Below are positions 48,940 to 58,005 of a stretch of DNA of 64,000 nt, one piece after another. Position numbers and translations under genes: made by a program. Every line of letters begins with the position of its first letter. Positions within the stretch are counted from its first letter, which is position 1. The DNA is from Streptomyces minutiscleroticus. GTDB taxonomy: Bacteria; Actinomycetota; Actinomycetes; Streptomycetales; Streptomycetaceae. Location: assembly GCF_014650875.1 (NCBI RefSeq), contig NZ_BMVU01000016.1, positions 62,001-126,000 of the forward strand, written 5' to 3'. The notes under the pieces were generated by a model. It had not been told where the DNA came from. It did no database searches and saw nothing but the letters and a program-made list of their open reading frames with translations.

Positions 48940-49913
48940 GCGCCCTCCCCCGCCGTCTTCCGCTCCTGCTCCTGCTCCGCGAGCAGTCCGTAGCCGCGGT
49001 CGATCAGCTGCGCCAGCTGCTTGACGTGACCCTCGGCCGGTTCGTGCAGCGGCGGGCGCACGGGCCCGACGTCGAGTCCGCGCAGCCGTACGCCCGCCTT
49101 GACCAGCGAGACGGCGTAGCCGCGGCCCTGGGCGCGCAGTTCGGTGAACGGCCGGTAGAAGCCGTCGAGCAGCCGGTTCGCCGCGGCGTCGCCGGCCGGG
49201 CCGGCGTTGAGCGCGCGGTGGAAGGCGAGCGCGATCTCGGGGGCGAAGCAGAACACGGCGGAGGAGTACAGGGTGACGCCGATGCCGCGGTAGGCGAGTC
49301 CGGTCAGCTCGGCGGTCGGCAGGCCGTTGAAGTAGAGGAAGTCGCCGGGCACCTCCGTGCGCACCGCGCTCACGGTCCGCTGCATCAGGTCGAGGTCGCC
49401 GAGGCCGTCCTTGAGGCCGACGATCCCGTCCGTGCGGGCCAGTTCGACGACGGTCCCCGGGGTGAACACGGCGTTGTCGCGCTGGTAGACGATCACGTCG
49501 AGCGGGGTCGCGGCGGCCAGTTCGCGGTAGTGCCGCAGCAGCCCCTCCTGGCCCGCGACGACGAGGTAGGGCGGCATGGCGAGGAGGCCGTCCGCGCCGG
49601 CCTCGTGCGCGAGCCGCGCGTAGCGGACGGCGAGCGCGGTGCCGTAGCCGGCGCCGGCCACCACGGGCACCCGCCCGGCGGCCTCCTCCACGGCCGCCCG
49701 GACGCAGTCCCGGAACTCCTCGGGCGTCAGGGCGTGGAACTCGCCGGTGCCGCAGCAGGCGAAGACGGCGGCGGCACCGGCCGCGACGCCGCGCCGCACG
49801 TGCTCGCGGTAGACGCCGAGGTCGACGGAGCCGTCGGGTCCGTACGCGGTGACGGGGAAGAACAGCGGCCCGCTGGGAATGCCGAGCCGGGCGGCGAGGG
49901 AGGCTGACGTCAC
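48936..49913 (-). CDS. kdgD: 5-Dehydro-4-deoxyglucarate dehydratase
   Basis: 325 residues of the DapA superfamily. The Schiff-base Lys is in GIVGLKDGLGDLDLMQR, with FACCGTGEFHALTPEEFRD and VIVYQRDNAVFTP typical of KdgD. It converts 5-keto-4-deoxyglucarate to 2-ketoglutarate semialdehyde with loss of CO2 and water, in oxidative glucarate/galactarate catabolism. The GTG start lies at 49913. It is divergent from uronate dehydrogenase, with facing promoters between them. Confidence 0.87.
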   Translation of the reverse strand: MTSASLAARLGIPSGPLFFPVTAYGPDGSVDLGVYREHVRRGVAAGAAAVFACCGTGEFHALTPEEFRDCVRAAVEEAAGRVPVVAGAGYGTALAVRYARLAHEAGADGLLAMPPYLVVAGQEGLLRHYRELAAATPLDVIVYQRDNAVFTPGTVVELARTDGIVGLKDGLGDLDLMQRTVSAVRTEVPGDFLYFNGLPTAELTGLAYRGIGVTLYSSAVFCFAPEIALAFHRALNAGPAGDAAANRLLDGFYRPFTELRAQGRGYAVSLVKAGVRLRGLDVGPVRPPLHEPAEGHVKQLAQLIDRGYGLLAEQEQERKTAGEGA

Positions 49914-49994
49914 GGGCCCTCCTGGGCAGGCAGGCGGTCACGGGCGGACGCCCGTGCATGTCTCTGATCCATGTCCATATTTCTGAACGCGCCC

Positions 49995-50023
49995 ACGCTA
50001 AGGGCCCCTCCAAGGGGGGTCAA
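49995..50023 (-). promoter_or_regulatory. Promoter for the kdgD operon
   Basis: On the minus strand TTGACC (50023-50018) is followed after 17 bases by TAGCGT (50000-49995), close to the main vegetative promoter pattern in Streptomyces. The expected transcript starts about 75 bases before the kdgD GTG. Confidence 0.65.
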
Positions 50024-50072
50024 GCGGCGAAACATCCCTTTCAGGAGCGGATTTCCCGCCCCGTCGCGCCTC

Positions 50073-50102
50073 TTGACGCACAGGGGCCCCGCTCCCTAGC
50101 GT
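50073..50102 (+). promoter_or_regulatory. Promoter for uronate dehydrogenase
   Basis: TTGACG (50073-50078), an 18-base spacer and TAGCGT (50097-50102) form a vegetative-type promoter. The start should lie near 50110, about 50 bases before the udh ATG. It is back to back with the kdgD promoter, about 50 bases apart, so one regulator could act on both. Confidence 0.65.
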
Positions 50103-50158
50103 GTCCACGGATGTGAATGCCGTACATGAATACAGCTGGAATGGCAAGGAGACCGAGG

Positions 50159-50968
50159 ATGCCCGCTCCCCGCACCGTCCTGCTCACCGGCGCCGCCGGC
50201 GGACTCGGCACCCTGATGCGGGAACTGCTGCCCGAATACGGCTACGAGCTGCGCCTGTTCGACGTGCGCCCCCTCGACGACGCGCCCGGCGCGATCACCG
50301 CCGACCTCGCCGACCGGGACGCGCTGCGCGAGGCCGTGCGCGGCGCCGACGCGATCGTCCACCTGGCGGGCATCTCCCTGGAGTCCTCCTTCGACAAGAT
50401 CCTGGCCGCCAACGTCCAGGGCACGTACAACCTCTACGAGGCCGCGCGCGAGGAGGGCGTGCGGCGGATCGTGTTCGCCTCCTCCAACCACGCGGTCGGC
50501 TTCACGCCCCGTCCGCGCGAGGGCGACCCGCTCATCCCGGTCGGCACCCCGCGCCGCCCGGACACCTTCTACGGCCTGTCCAAGTCCTTCGGCGAGGACC
50601 TGGCCCAGCTCTACTGGGACAAGCACGGCCTGGAGACCGTCTCCGTGCGCATCGGCTCCTGCTTCCCCGAGCCCACCAGCGTGCGCATGCTGTCGGTCTG
50701 GATGAGCCCCGCCGACGGCGCCCGCCTCTTCCACGCGGCGCTGACCGCCGAGGGCGTCGGGCACACCGTCGTCTACGGCTCGTCGGCCAATACCCGCCTG
50801 TGGTGGGACCTCTCGTCCGCCCGCGCGCTCGGCTACGAGCCGCAGGACGACTCCGAGCCGTACGCCGAGAAGCTGATCGCCGAGCAGGGCGAGCTGGACC
50901 CGGACAACCCGGACCACGCGTGCCTCGGCGGCCACTTCACCACGAACCCGCCGATCTGGCCGTACTGA
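50159..50968 (+). CDS. udh: NAD-dependent uronate dehydrogenase
   Basis: 269 residues of the extended short-chain dehydrogenase family. The NAD loop is LLTGAAGGLGTLM, and the catalytic Tyr-Lys pair is in DTFYGLSKSFGED. FASSNHAVGFTPRP is typical of Udh. It oxidises D-galacturonate or D-glucuronate at C1 to the aldarolactone, the first step of the oxidative uronate route that KdgD continues. ATG at 50159 has AAGGAGA 8 bases upstream and is preferred over ATGs at 50117 and nearby. Confidence 0.9.
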   Translation: MPAPRTVLLTGAAGGLGTLMRELLPEYGYELRLFDVRPLDDAPGAITADLADRDALREAVRGADAIVHLAGISLESSFDKILAANVQGTYNLYEAAREEGVRRIVFASSNHAVGFTPRPREGDPLIPVGTPRRPDTFYGLSKSFGEDLAQLYWDKHGLETVSVRIGSCFPEPTSVRMLSVWMSPADGARLFHAALTAEGVGHTVVYGSSANTRLWWDLSSARALGYEPQDDSEPYAEKLIAEQGELDPDNPDHACLGGHFTTNPPIWPY

Positions 50969-51030
50969 CGTCCGGCCGCCGCCCTGACACGGCGGCCGCA
51001 CAAGCACGGCGACGAGACCGGCGCAAGAGG

Positions 51031-51087
51031 CGGGCGGGCACCGAACGGGCCCGCCCGCCCGCCGTTCGGGCAGGCGGTCTGCCCGAA
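51031..51087. promoter_or_regulatory. Overlapping inverted repeats between udh and the DeoR gene
   Basis: CCGAACGG (51041-51048) pairs with CCGTTCGG (51062-51069), and TTCGGGCAG (51065-51073) pairs perfectly with CTGCCCGAA (51079-51087). The words cgggca and acgggc recur down to 51230. The first stem may end the udh transcript and the second may be an operator for the DeoR regulator. No gene is seen in 50969-51264. Confidence 0.5.
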
Positions 51088-51264
51088 TCGCGCCCCGCCC
51101 CAGGTCCGGCGACACCCCCGATGCCCGCGAACGGGCACAGACGGGCACCATCGGAAGTGCAACAGACCTGGTCAGCCTCGCGTACCCAGGGTAGAACTTC
51201 CCCCGTGGGCCCGACCGGGCCCGAACGGGCAATGGTGCGCGGGCAGACAAGGGTGGGTGACGCC

Positions 51265-52026
51265 GTGAGCGCGGAGGAACGGCAGCGGGAGATCGTCCGG
51301 ACCGCCCGCCGTACGGGCTCCGTCGACGTCAACGAGCTCGCGGCCCGGCTGGGTGTCGCCAAGGAGACCGTACGGCGGGACCTGCGCGCCCTGGAGGACC
51401 ACGGCCTGGTCCGCCGCACCCACGGCGGCGCCTACCCCGTGGAGAGCGCGGGCTTCGAGACGACCCTCGCCTTCCGCACCACCATGCACGTGCCGGAGAA
51501 GCGGCGGATCGCGGCCGCCGCGGCCGACCTGCTCGGCGACGCCGAGACGGTCTTCGTCGACGAGGGCTTCACCCCACAGCTCATCGCCGAGTCGCTGCCC
51601 CGGGACCGGCCGCTCACCGTGGTCACCGCCTCCCTCGCCACCGCGGGCTCGCTCGCGGAGGCGGACAACATCACGGTGCTGCTGCTCGGCGGCCGGGTCA
51701 GGGCCGGCACGCTGGCGACGGTGGACCACTGGACGACGAAGATGCTGGCCGGCTTCGTCGTCGACCTGGCCTACATCGGCGCCAACGGCATCTCCCGCGA
51801 GCACGGGCTGACGACCCCGGACCCGGCCGTCAGCGAGGTCAAGGCGCAGGCGATCCGGGCCTCCCGGCGCACCGTGTTCGCCGGCGTGCACACCAAGTTC
51901 GGCGCCGTCAGCTTCTGCCGGTTCGCCGAGGTCAGCGCTCTGGAGGCGATCGTCACCAGCACCCACCTCCCGGCGTCCGAGGCCCACCGCTACTCGCTGC
52001 AGGGCCCCCAGGTCATCCGGGTCTGA
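51265..52026 (+). CDS. DeoR/GlpR-family transcriptional regulator
   Basis: 253 residues, the usual DeoR length. The N-terminal helix-turn-helix is VNELAARLGVAKETVRRDLRALEDHGLVRRTHGG (in parts: GVAKETVRRDLRAL, LVRRTHGGA). The sugar-phosphate isomerase-like effector domain includes DEGFTPQLIAE, VVDLAYIGANGIS and RTVFAGVHTKFGAVSF. GTG at 51265 has AAGGGTGGG upstream; ATG at 51232 is an alternative. It precedes a polyol transport operon in the same direction and probably controls it, sensing a phosphorylated sugar or polyol. Confidence 0.9.
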   Translation: MSAEERQREIVRTARRTGSVDVNELAARLGVAKETVRRDLRALEDHGLVRRTHGGAYPVESAGFETTLAFRTTMHVPEKRRIAAAAADLLGDAETVFVDEGFTPQLIAESLPRDRPLTVVTASLATAGSLAEADNITVLLLGGRVRAGTLATVDHWTTKMLAGFVVDLAYIGANGISREHGLTTPDPAVSEVKAQAIRASRRTVFAGVHTKFGAVSFCRFAEVSALEAIVTSTHLPASEAHRYSLQGPQVIRV

Positions 52027-52180
52027 GCCGCCCGGCCCGGACGCCGCCTCCCCTTTGGTTCCGTAAGCAGATCAGCCGATCACCGTACACAGCACGACCC
52101 CTCACACACGCACGACTCCCCCCGGGGCACCCCGCATCGCCGACACGCCCCTTTGATCCCCATAAGTCCAGGAGCAATCC

Positions 52181-53551
52181 ATGCGCACCCAGAGCCGACG
52201 GAGGCCGCGCACAGCGCTAGTCGCGGCCGCCGCAGGGACGCTGCTCGCCCCTCTGCTCTCCGGTTGCTGGACCGGAGCCGGCGGGGCGGGCTCCGGCGGC
52301 GACTCCATCAACGTCCTGATGGTGAACAACCCGCAGATGGTGGAGCTGCAGAAGCTCACCAAGGCCCACTTCACCGCGCAGACCGGCATCAAGGTGAACT
52401 TCACCGTGCTGCCGGAGAACGACGTCCGCGACAAGATCAGCCAGGACTTCGCCAACCAGGCCGGCCAGTACGACGTCGCCACCCTCAGCAACTACGAGAT
52501 CCCGATCTACGCCCGCAACGGCTGGCTGCACGAGATGGACTCCTACGTCGCCGACGACTCCGGCTACGACGAGAAGGACGTGCTCGCCCCCATGCGGCAG
52601 TCCCTCACCGGCGACGACGGCAAGCTCTACGGCCAGCCCTTCTACGGCGAGTCCTCCTTCCTGATGTACCGCAAGGACGTCCTTCAGGCGAAAGGCCTGA
52701 AGATGCCCGAGCACCCCACCTGGCAGCAGGTCGCCGACATCGCCGCGAAGGTGGACGGCGCCGAGTCCGGGATGAAGGGCATCTGCCTGCGCGGCCTGCC
52801 CGGCTGGGGCGAGCTGATGGCGCCGCTCACCACGGTCGTGAACACCTTCGGCGGCACCTGGTTCGACAAGGACTGGAAGGCGCGCCTGGACTCCCCCGAG
52901 TTCGAGAAGGCCGTCAAGTTCTACGTGGACCTGGTCCGCGAGCACGGCGAGTCCGGCGCCCCGCAGGCCGGCTTCGCCGAGTGCCTGAACAACATGACGC
53001 AGGGCAAGACCGCCATGTGGTACGACGCCACCTCCGCGGCGGGCTCCCTTGAGGCGGACAAGTCCCCGGTCGCGGGCAAGATCGGCTACGCGCCCGCACC
53101 GGTGGAGAGGACGGAGAGCTCCGGCTGGCTCTACACCTGGGCCTGGGGCATGCAGAAGGCCTCCCGCAACTCCGACAAGGCGTGGGAGTTCGTCTCCTGG
53201 GCGTCCAGCAAGGAGTACGAGGAGCTGGTCGGCGAGGAGTCCGGCTGGTCCAACGTGCCCGCCGGCAAGCGCGCCTCCACGTACGAGAACCCCGACTACG
53301 CCAAGGAGGCGTCGGCCTTCCAGGAGATGACCCGCGAGGCCATCGAGAGCGCGCGGCCCAACGACCCGGGCGTGCAGCCGCGCCCGGCACCCGGCATCCA
53401 GTTCGTCGGCATCCCCGAGTTCACCGACCTCGGCACCAAGGTCTCCCAGGAGATCAGCGCGGCCATCGCCGGACGCCAGTCCGTCGACGCGGCCCTGAAG
53501 AAGTCCCAGCAGCTCGCTGAAGAGATCGCCGAGGAGTACGAGGGACGATGA
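52181..53551 (+). CDS. Polyol/sugar ABC transporter substrate-binding lipoprotein
   Basis: 456 residues of family 1 solute-binding proteins. Lipobox LLSGC gives the lipid-linked Cys. INVLMVNNPQMVELQ, YDVATLSNYEIPIYARNGWL and GGTWFDKDWKARL resemble the sorbitol/mannitol binding proteins (SmoE/MtlE type). It overlaps the first permease (ATGA). AGGAG lies 8 bases before the ATG. Confidence 0.92.
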   Translation: MRTQSRRRPRTALVAAAAGTLLAPLLSGCWTGAGGAGSGGDSINVLMVNNPQMVELQKLTKAHFTAQTGIKVNFTVLPENDVRDKISQDFANQAGQYDVATLSNYEIPIYARNGWLHEMDSYVADDSGYDEKDVLAPMRQSLTGDDGKLYGQPFYGESSFLMYRKDVLQAKGLKMPEHPTWQQVADIAAKVDGAESGMKGICLRGLPGWGELMAPLTTVVNTFGGTWFDKDWKARLDSPEFEKAVKFYVDLVREHGESGAPQAGFAECLNNMTQGKTAMWYDATSAAGSLEADKSPVAGKIGYAPAPVERTESSGWLYTWAWGMQKASRNSDKAWEFVSWASSKEYEELVGEESGWSNVPAGKRASTYENPDYAKEASAFQEMTREAIESARPNDPGVQPRPAPGIQFVGIPEFTDLGTKVSQEISAAIAGRQSVDAALKKSQQLAEEIAEEYEGR

Positions 53552-54486
53552 CCGCCACCACCACGGCCCGCGTGGCCGCCGTTCCCGCGAGCACCGCGAA
53601 GCAGCCCTCCTCCCGGCTGCGCGGCTGGGTCACCCGCGCCCCGCTGCTCCCCGCCCTGGTCTTCATGATCATCGTCACCCAGCTGCCCTTCGTGGCCACG
53701 CTGGTGATCTCCTTCTTCGACTGGAACGCGCTCTACCCCAAGGCCCGCCACTTCACCTGGTTCGGCAACTACGCGGAGGTCCTGACCGACGCGGACCTGC
53801 GCCGCTCGGTGTGGACCACCATCCTGCTGACCGCCGCCGTGGTGCTGGCCAGCCTGGTCCTCGGCCTCGGCCTTGCGCTGCTGCTCGACCGGAAGTTCCG
53901 CGGCCGCGGCATCGTCCGCACGCTGCTGATCGCGCCCTTCCTGGTCGTCCCGGTCGCCGCCGCGCTGCTGTGGAAGCACGTGCTCTACAACCCCGAGTAC
54001 GGCCTGCTCAACGGCCTGCTGCACTACGTGGGCGGCCCCCAGCCCGACTGGATCTCGAACACCCCGCTGCTCGCCGTCGAGATGTCCCTCGTGTGGCAGT
54101 GGACGCCGTTCATGATGCTGATCCTGCTCGCCGGCCTGCAGAGCCGGAACCACGAGCAGATCGAGGCGGCCCGCGTCGACGGCGCGAGCAACTGGCAGAT
54201 CTTCCGCTACCTCACCCTGCCGCACCTGCGCCGCTACCTGGAACTGGGCGCCCTGCTCGGCTCGATCTACATCGTGCAGAACTTCGACGCGGTCTTCACG
54301 CTCACCTCGGGCGGCCTCGGCACCGCGAACCTGCCCTACACCGTCTACCAGAGCTTCTACCAGGCGCACGAGAACGGCCTCGCCTCCGCGGCCGGCGTCC
54401 TGGTCGTCATCGGCTCTCTCATCATCGCGACCTTCGCGCTGCGCGTGGTGTCGTCCCTGTTCCGCGAGGAGGCCTCCCGCGCATGA
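53548..54486 (+). CDS. Polyol/sugar ABC transporter permease 1
   Basis: 312 residues with six membrane spans. EAA motif: EAARVDGASNWQIFRYLTLP. It pairs with the next gene, and both overlaps are ATGA. As in the pectin region, no ATPase gene is included. Confidence 0.93.
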   Translation: MTATTTARVAAVPASTAKQPSSRLRGWVTRAPLLPALVFMIIVTQLPFVATLVISFFDWNALYPKARHFTWFGNYAEVLTDADLRRSVWTTILLTAAVVLASLVLGLGLALLLDRKFRGRGIVRTLLIAPFLVVPVAAALLWKHVLYNPEYGLLNGLLHYVGGPQPDWISNTPLLAVEMSLVWQWTPFMMLILLAGLQSRNHEQIEAARVDGASNWQIFRYLTLPHLRRYLELGALLGSIYIVQNFDAVFTLTSGGLGTANLPYTVYQSFYQAHENGLASAAGVLVVIGSLIIATFALRVVSSLFREEASRA

Positions 54487-55331
54487 GCGACACCGCACTG
54501 CACACGCGCACCCGCCGCAAGGGGACCTGGCTCGGCCTGGTCGCCTGGCTGGCCGGAATCGTCTTCTTCCTGCCCATCGCCTGGATGGCGCTGACGTCCT
54601 TCCACTCCGAGACGGACGCGGCGACCAACCCGCCCTCCTGGCTGGCCCCGCTCACCCTCGACGGCTACCGCGAGTTCTTCGGCGCGGGCGGCGGCGCCAG
54701 CCCCTGGCCCTCGCTGATCAACTCGGCCGTGGCCTCGGTCGTGTCGACCCTGTGCGTGCTGCTGCTGGCCCTGCCCGCCGCGTACGCGCTGTCGATCCGC
54801 CCGGTGAAGAAGTGGACCGACGTCCTGTTCTTCTTCCTCTCCACGAAGATGCTGCCCGTCGTGGCCGGCCTGCTGCCGCTCTACCTGTTCGCCAGGAACA
54901 CCGGGATGCTCGACAACATCTGGCTCCTGGTCATCCTCTACACCTCGATGAACCTGCCGATCGCGGTGTGGATGATGCAGTCCTTCCTCGCCGAGGTGCC
55001 GGTCGCGGTCATCGAGGCGGCGCAGATCGACGGGGCGAAACTGCCCACGGTGCTCTCCCGCATCATCGCGCCGATCGCCATGCCGGGCATCGCCGCCACC
55101 GCCCTGATCTGCTTCATCTTCAGCTGGAACGAGCTGCTCTTCGCCCGGGTGCTCACCAGCGTGGTCGCCGAGACCGCCCCCGTCTTCCTGACCAGTTTCA
55201 TCACCAGCCAGGGCCTGTTCCTGGCCAAGGTGTGCGCCGCGTCGCTCGTCATCTCCCTGCCGGTGCTCGCCGCGGGGTTCGCCGCCCAGGACAAGCTGGT
55301 CCAGGGCCTATCGTTGGGAGCAGTGAAATGA
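54483..55331 (+). CDS. Polyol/sugar ABC transporter permease 2
   Basis: 282 residues with six membrane spans and the EAA motif EAAQIDGAKLPTVLSRIIAP. The end FAAQDKLVQGLSLGAVK is typical for polyol permeases of the MtlG/SmoG group. It overlaps the dehydrogenase start by 4 bases. Confidence 0.93.
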   Translation: MSDTALHTRTRRKGTWLGLVAWLAGIVFFLPIAWMALTSFHSETDAATNPPSWLAPLTLDGYREFFGAGGGASPWPSLINSAVASVVSTLCVLLLALPAAYALSIRPVKKWTDVLFFFLSTKMLPVVAGLLPLYLFARNTGMLDNIWLLVILYTSMNLPIAVWMMQSFLAEVPVAVIEAAQIDGAKLPTVLSRIIAPIAMPGIAATALICFIFSWNELLFARVLTSVVAETAPVFLTSFITSQGLFLAKVCAASLVISLPVLAAGFAAQDKLVQGLSLGAVK

Positions 55332-56317
55332 AGGCCGCCGTCATCGAGTCCGTGGGCAAGGCCGTCGTCGCCGAGGTCCCGGACCCGACGCCGGGCCCCC
55401 GGGAGGTCGTCGTGGAGGTCGCCGCCTGCGGCCTGTGCGGCACGGACCTGCACATCCTGCAGGGCGAGTTCGCGCCCAAGCTGCCGATCGTGCCGGGCCA
55501 CGAGTTCGCCGGCCAGGTCGTGGGCGTCGGCACCCAGGTCACCGAGGTGGCCGTCGGCGACCGCGTCGCGGTCGACCCGTCCCTGTACTGCTACGAGTGC
55601 CGCTACTGCCGCATCGGCCACAACAACATGTGCGAGCGGTGGGCCGCGATCGGCGTCACCACGGCCGGCGGCGCCGCCCAGTACGCGGTGGCGCCCGTCG
55701 CCAACTGCGTCAAGCTCCCCGAGCACGTCCGCACCCAGGACGCCGCCCTCATCGAGCCGCTGTCCTGCGCCGTGCGCGGCTACGACGTCCTGCAGTCCCG
55801 GCTCGGCGCCCACGTGCTGATCTACGGCTCCGGCACCATGGGCCTGATGATGCTGGAGCTGGCCAAGCGCACCGGCGCGGCGAGCGTCGACGTGGTCGAC
55901 ATCAACGACCAGCGCCTGGCCACCGCCCGGCAGCTCGGCGTCTCCGCCTCGGCCGCGAGCGCCGACGAGCTCGACCGCCCGCAGGGCTGGGACGTGGTCA
56001 TCGACGCGACCGGCAACGCGCGGGCGATCCAGGACGGTCTGAACCGCGTCGCGAAGGCGGGCACGTTCCTGCAGTTCGGCGTCGCCGACTACGCCACCCG
56101 CGTGGAGATCGACCCGTACCGCATCTACAACCAGGAGATCACCATCACGGGCTCGATGGCGGTCCTGCACAGCTACGAGCGCGCGGCGGAGCTGTTCGCG
56201 AACGGCGTCCTGGACCCGGACGTCTTCATCAGCGACCGGCTGCCCCTGGACCAGTACCCGCAGGCCCTGGAGCAGTTCGCCGCGGGCACGGGCCGGAAGA
56301 TCGTGGTGGTGCCGTAA
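55328..56317 (+). CDS. Zinc-dependent polyol dehydrogenase (medium-chain family)
   Basis: 329 residues. The catalytic zinc site uses Cys in CGLCGTDLHI and His-Glu in VPGHEFAGQVVGVG. The structural zinc cysteines appear as YCYECRYCRIGHNNMC. The NAD fold has VLIYGSGTMGLMMLELAK and the acidic end VVDIND, which favours NAD over NADP. It should oxidise the polyol imported by the adjacent transporter, for example arabitol, sorbitol or mannitol. It is the last gene of the operon and is followed by a terminator. Confidence 0.9.
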   Translation: MKAAVIESVGKAVVAEVPDPTPGPREVVVEVAACGLCGTDLHILQGEFAPKLPIVPGHEFAGQVVGVGTQVTEVAVGDRVAVDPSLYCYECRYCRIGHNNMCERWAAIGVTTAGGAAQYAVAPVANCVKLPEHVRTQDAALIEPLSCAVRGYDVLQSRLGAHVLIYGSGTMGLMMLELAKRTGAASVDVVDINDQRLATARQLGVSASAASADELDRPQGWDVVIDATGNARAIQDGLNRVAKAGTFLQFGVADYATRVEIDPYRIYNQEITITGSMAVLHSYERAAELFANGVLDPDVFISDRLPLDQYPQALEQFAAGTGRKIVVVP

Positions 56318-56370
56318 CCACCGCCGACCGGCGCTTTCCCACTCCCCCGCCCTCACCGCCCGCTTCGGCC

Positions 56371-56408
56371 CGCCCCGGGGCCACCCCCTCCGGGGGAACC
56401 CCGGGGCG
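56371..56408 (+). terminator. Terminator after the polyol operon
   Basis: Arms 56371-56380 and 56399-56408 pair perfectly, with a second small stem (ccccctccggggg) inside the loop. The rest of 56318-56674 is C-rich with further short G/C stems (for example near 56430-56460) and no gene. Confidence 0.7.
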
Positions 56409-56674
56409 GCCCACCCGGGGCGAAGAGGGTCCGGGGGCCCGGCCCCCGGGGCCGGGACGGGAAGGGGCGGCGGGGGCGCACACTCCCCCCGGCCTCCGCC
56501 GCTCCGCCCCCTTCCCCCACAGACCGCAGGGGCGCCCAGCCACCCGGGCGCCCCTGCACCGTTCCCGGCCCGCACCGTTCCGGCGCCCGCGGAGCCCGCG
56601 CCGCTCCGCGCGCCCCCGCCGCCATTCGGCGCATGGTAAGGGAACGGTAAAGCGCACCCGCTCGTTACCCAGGC

Positions 56675-57910
56675 ATGACAGCTATGACCCCCGGCTCGAA
56701 CATCCCTCTCCCCGTCCCGCGCGTGACGGTGGACGTCACCGCCCCGGTGCGGCTCGACGTATCGGGCCTGCTGCTCACCGCCGACGGCAAGGTGCGCTCC
56801 GACGACGACTTCATCTTCTACAACCAGCCCTCGGGCCCCGGCGTGACCTACCGTTCCGGCGGCGGTGCGGCCCCGGACGCGATCACGGTGGACACGGCCG
56901 CCGTCCCGCCGGGCATCGAGAAGATCGTCGTCACCGCGAGCCCGGACGCCGCGGGCCAGACCTTCCAGGGCATCGAGCCCACGGCCACGATCCGCAACGC
57001 GGACGACGGCGCGGCCCTCGCCACGTTCACCCCGCCGCAGCTGGGCACGGAGACGGCACTGGTGGTCGTGGAGATCTACCTGCGCAACGGCGCGTGGAAG
57101 GCCCGCGCCGTCGGCCAGGGCTACGCGAACGGCCTGGCGGGCATCGCCACCGACTTCGGCGTCTCGGTGGAGGAGGAGCCGGCCGCGCCGGCCGCACCGG
57201 CCCAGCCCGCGTTCCCCGCGGCTCAGCCGCCCGCCGCCGCGCCCGCGCCCGCCGCGGACCCCCGGGTCGCCACTCCCCCGCAGCCGGCCGCTCCCCCGGT
57301 CCCGCCGGCCCCGGCCCCCGCCCCGGGCGGCGGCAAGATCAACCTCGACAAGGGCCGCGTCAGCCTGCAGAAGAACCAGACGGTGTCGCTGGTCAAGGGC
57401 GGCCGTCCGCTGCTCTCGCAGGTCAAGATGGGTCTCGGCTGGGAGCCCGCGTACCGCGGCAAGGACATCGACCTGGACGCCTCGGTCATCGCCTACGGCC
57501 CGCAGCGCAACCACGTCGACAGCTGCTACTTCGGCAAGCTGTCGATCCTGAACGGCGCGGTCAAGCACTCCGGCGACAACCTCACGGGCGAGGGCGGCGG
57601 CGACGACGAGGTGATCGCGGTCGACCTCGGCCGCCTGCCGCAGGAGGTCTCGGGCCTGGTCTTCACGGTGAACTCGTTCTCCGGGCAGAAGTTCACCGAG
57701 GTCGCCAAGGCCTACTGCCGCCTGCTGGACGCCGCCACCGGCGAGGAGCTGGTCCGCTTCGACCTCACCAACGCCGAGTCGCAGACGGGCGTGATGATGG
57801 CGAAGCTGATCCGCCAGTTCTCCGGCGAGTGGGAGATGACGGCGATGGGCGACTTCGTGAAGTCCCGCACCGTCAGGGGCATGGTCAAGCCCGCGGCCCA
57901 GGCCCTCTAG
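56675..57910 (+). CDS. Protein with two TerD-like domains joined by a Pro/Ala linker
   Basis: 411 residues. The N-terminal TerD-like domain (about 18-170) has LTADGKVRSDDDFIFYNQP, and the C-terminal domain (about 225-411) has MGLGWEP, IDLDASVIAY and SGDNLTGEGGGDDEVIAVDL, the acidic calcium-binding pattern of the family. The linker (about 173-225) is almost only Pro and Ala. TerD proteins act in tellurite and general stress responses, often as membrane-associated scaffolds. The double form is related to TerA/TerF-like proteins. ATG at 56675 lacks a good binding site and a second in-frame ATG follows at 56684. Confidence 0.88.
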   Translation: MTAMTPGSNIPLPVPRVTVDVTAPVRLDVSGLLLTADGKVRSDDDFIFYNQPSGPGVTYRSGGGAAPDAITVDTAAVPPGIEKIVVTASPDAAGQTFQGIEPTATIRNADDGAALATFTPPQLGTETALVVVEIYLRNGAWKARAVGQGYANGLAGIATDFGVSVEEEPAAPAAPAQPAFPAAQPPAAAPAPAADPRVATPPQPAAPPVPPAPAPAPGGGKINLDKGRVSLQKNQTVSLVKGGRPLLSQVKMGLGWEPAYRGKDIDLDASVIAYGPQRNHVDSCYFGKLSILNGAVKHSGDNLTGEGGGDDEVIAVDLGRLPQEVSGLVFTVNSFSGQKFTEVAKAYCRLLDAATGEELVRFDLTNAESQTGVMMAKLIRQFSGEWEMTAMGDFVKSRTVRGMVKPAAQAL

Positions 57911-57932
57911 GGACGCCCGCACCCGGCCCCGG

Positions 57933-57972
57933 CGGCCCGCCGGTTCCCCGCCCCCGGGACGCCGGCGGGCCG
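57933..57972. terminator. Bidirectional terminator between the TerD and TetR genes
   Basis: Arms 57933-57943 and 57962-57972 pair over 11 positions with an 18-base loop. The flanking genes converge. Confidence 0.7.
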
Positions 57973-58005
57973 CGGCGCGCCCCCGAAGCCGCCCCCGCGA
58001 CGGCC

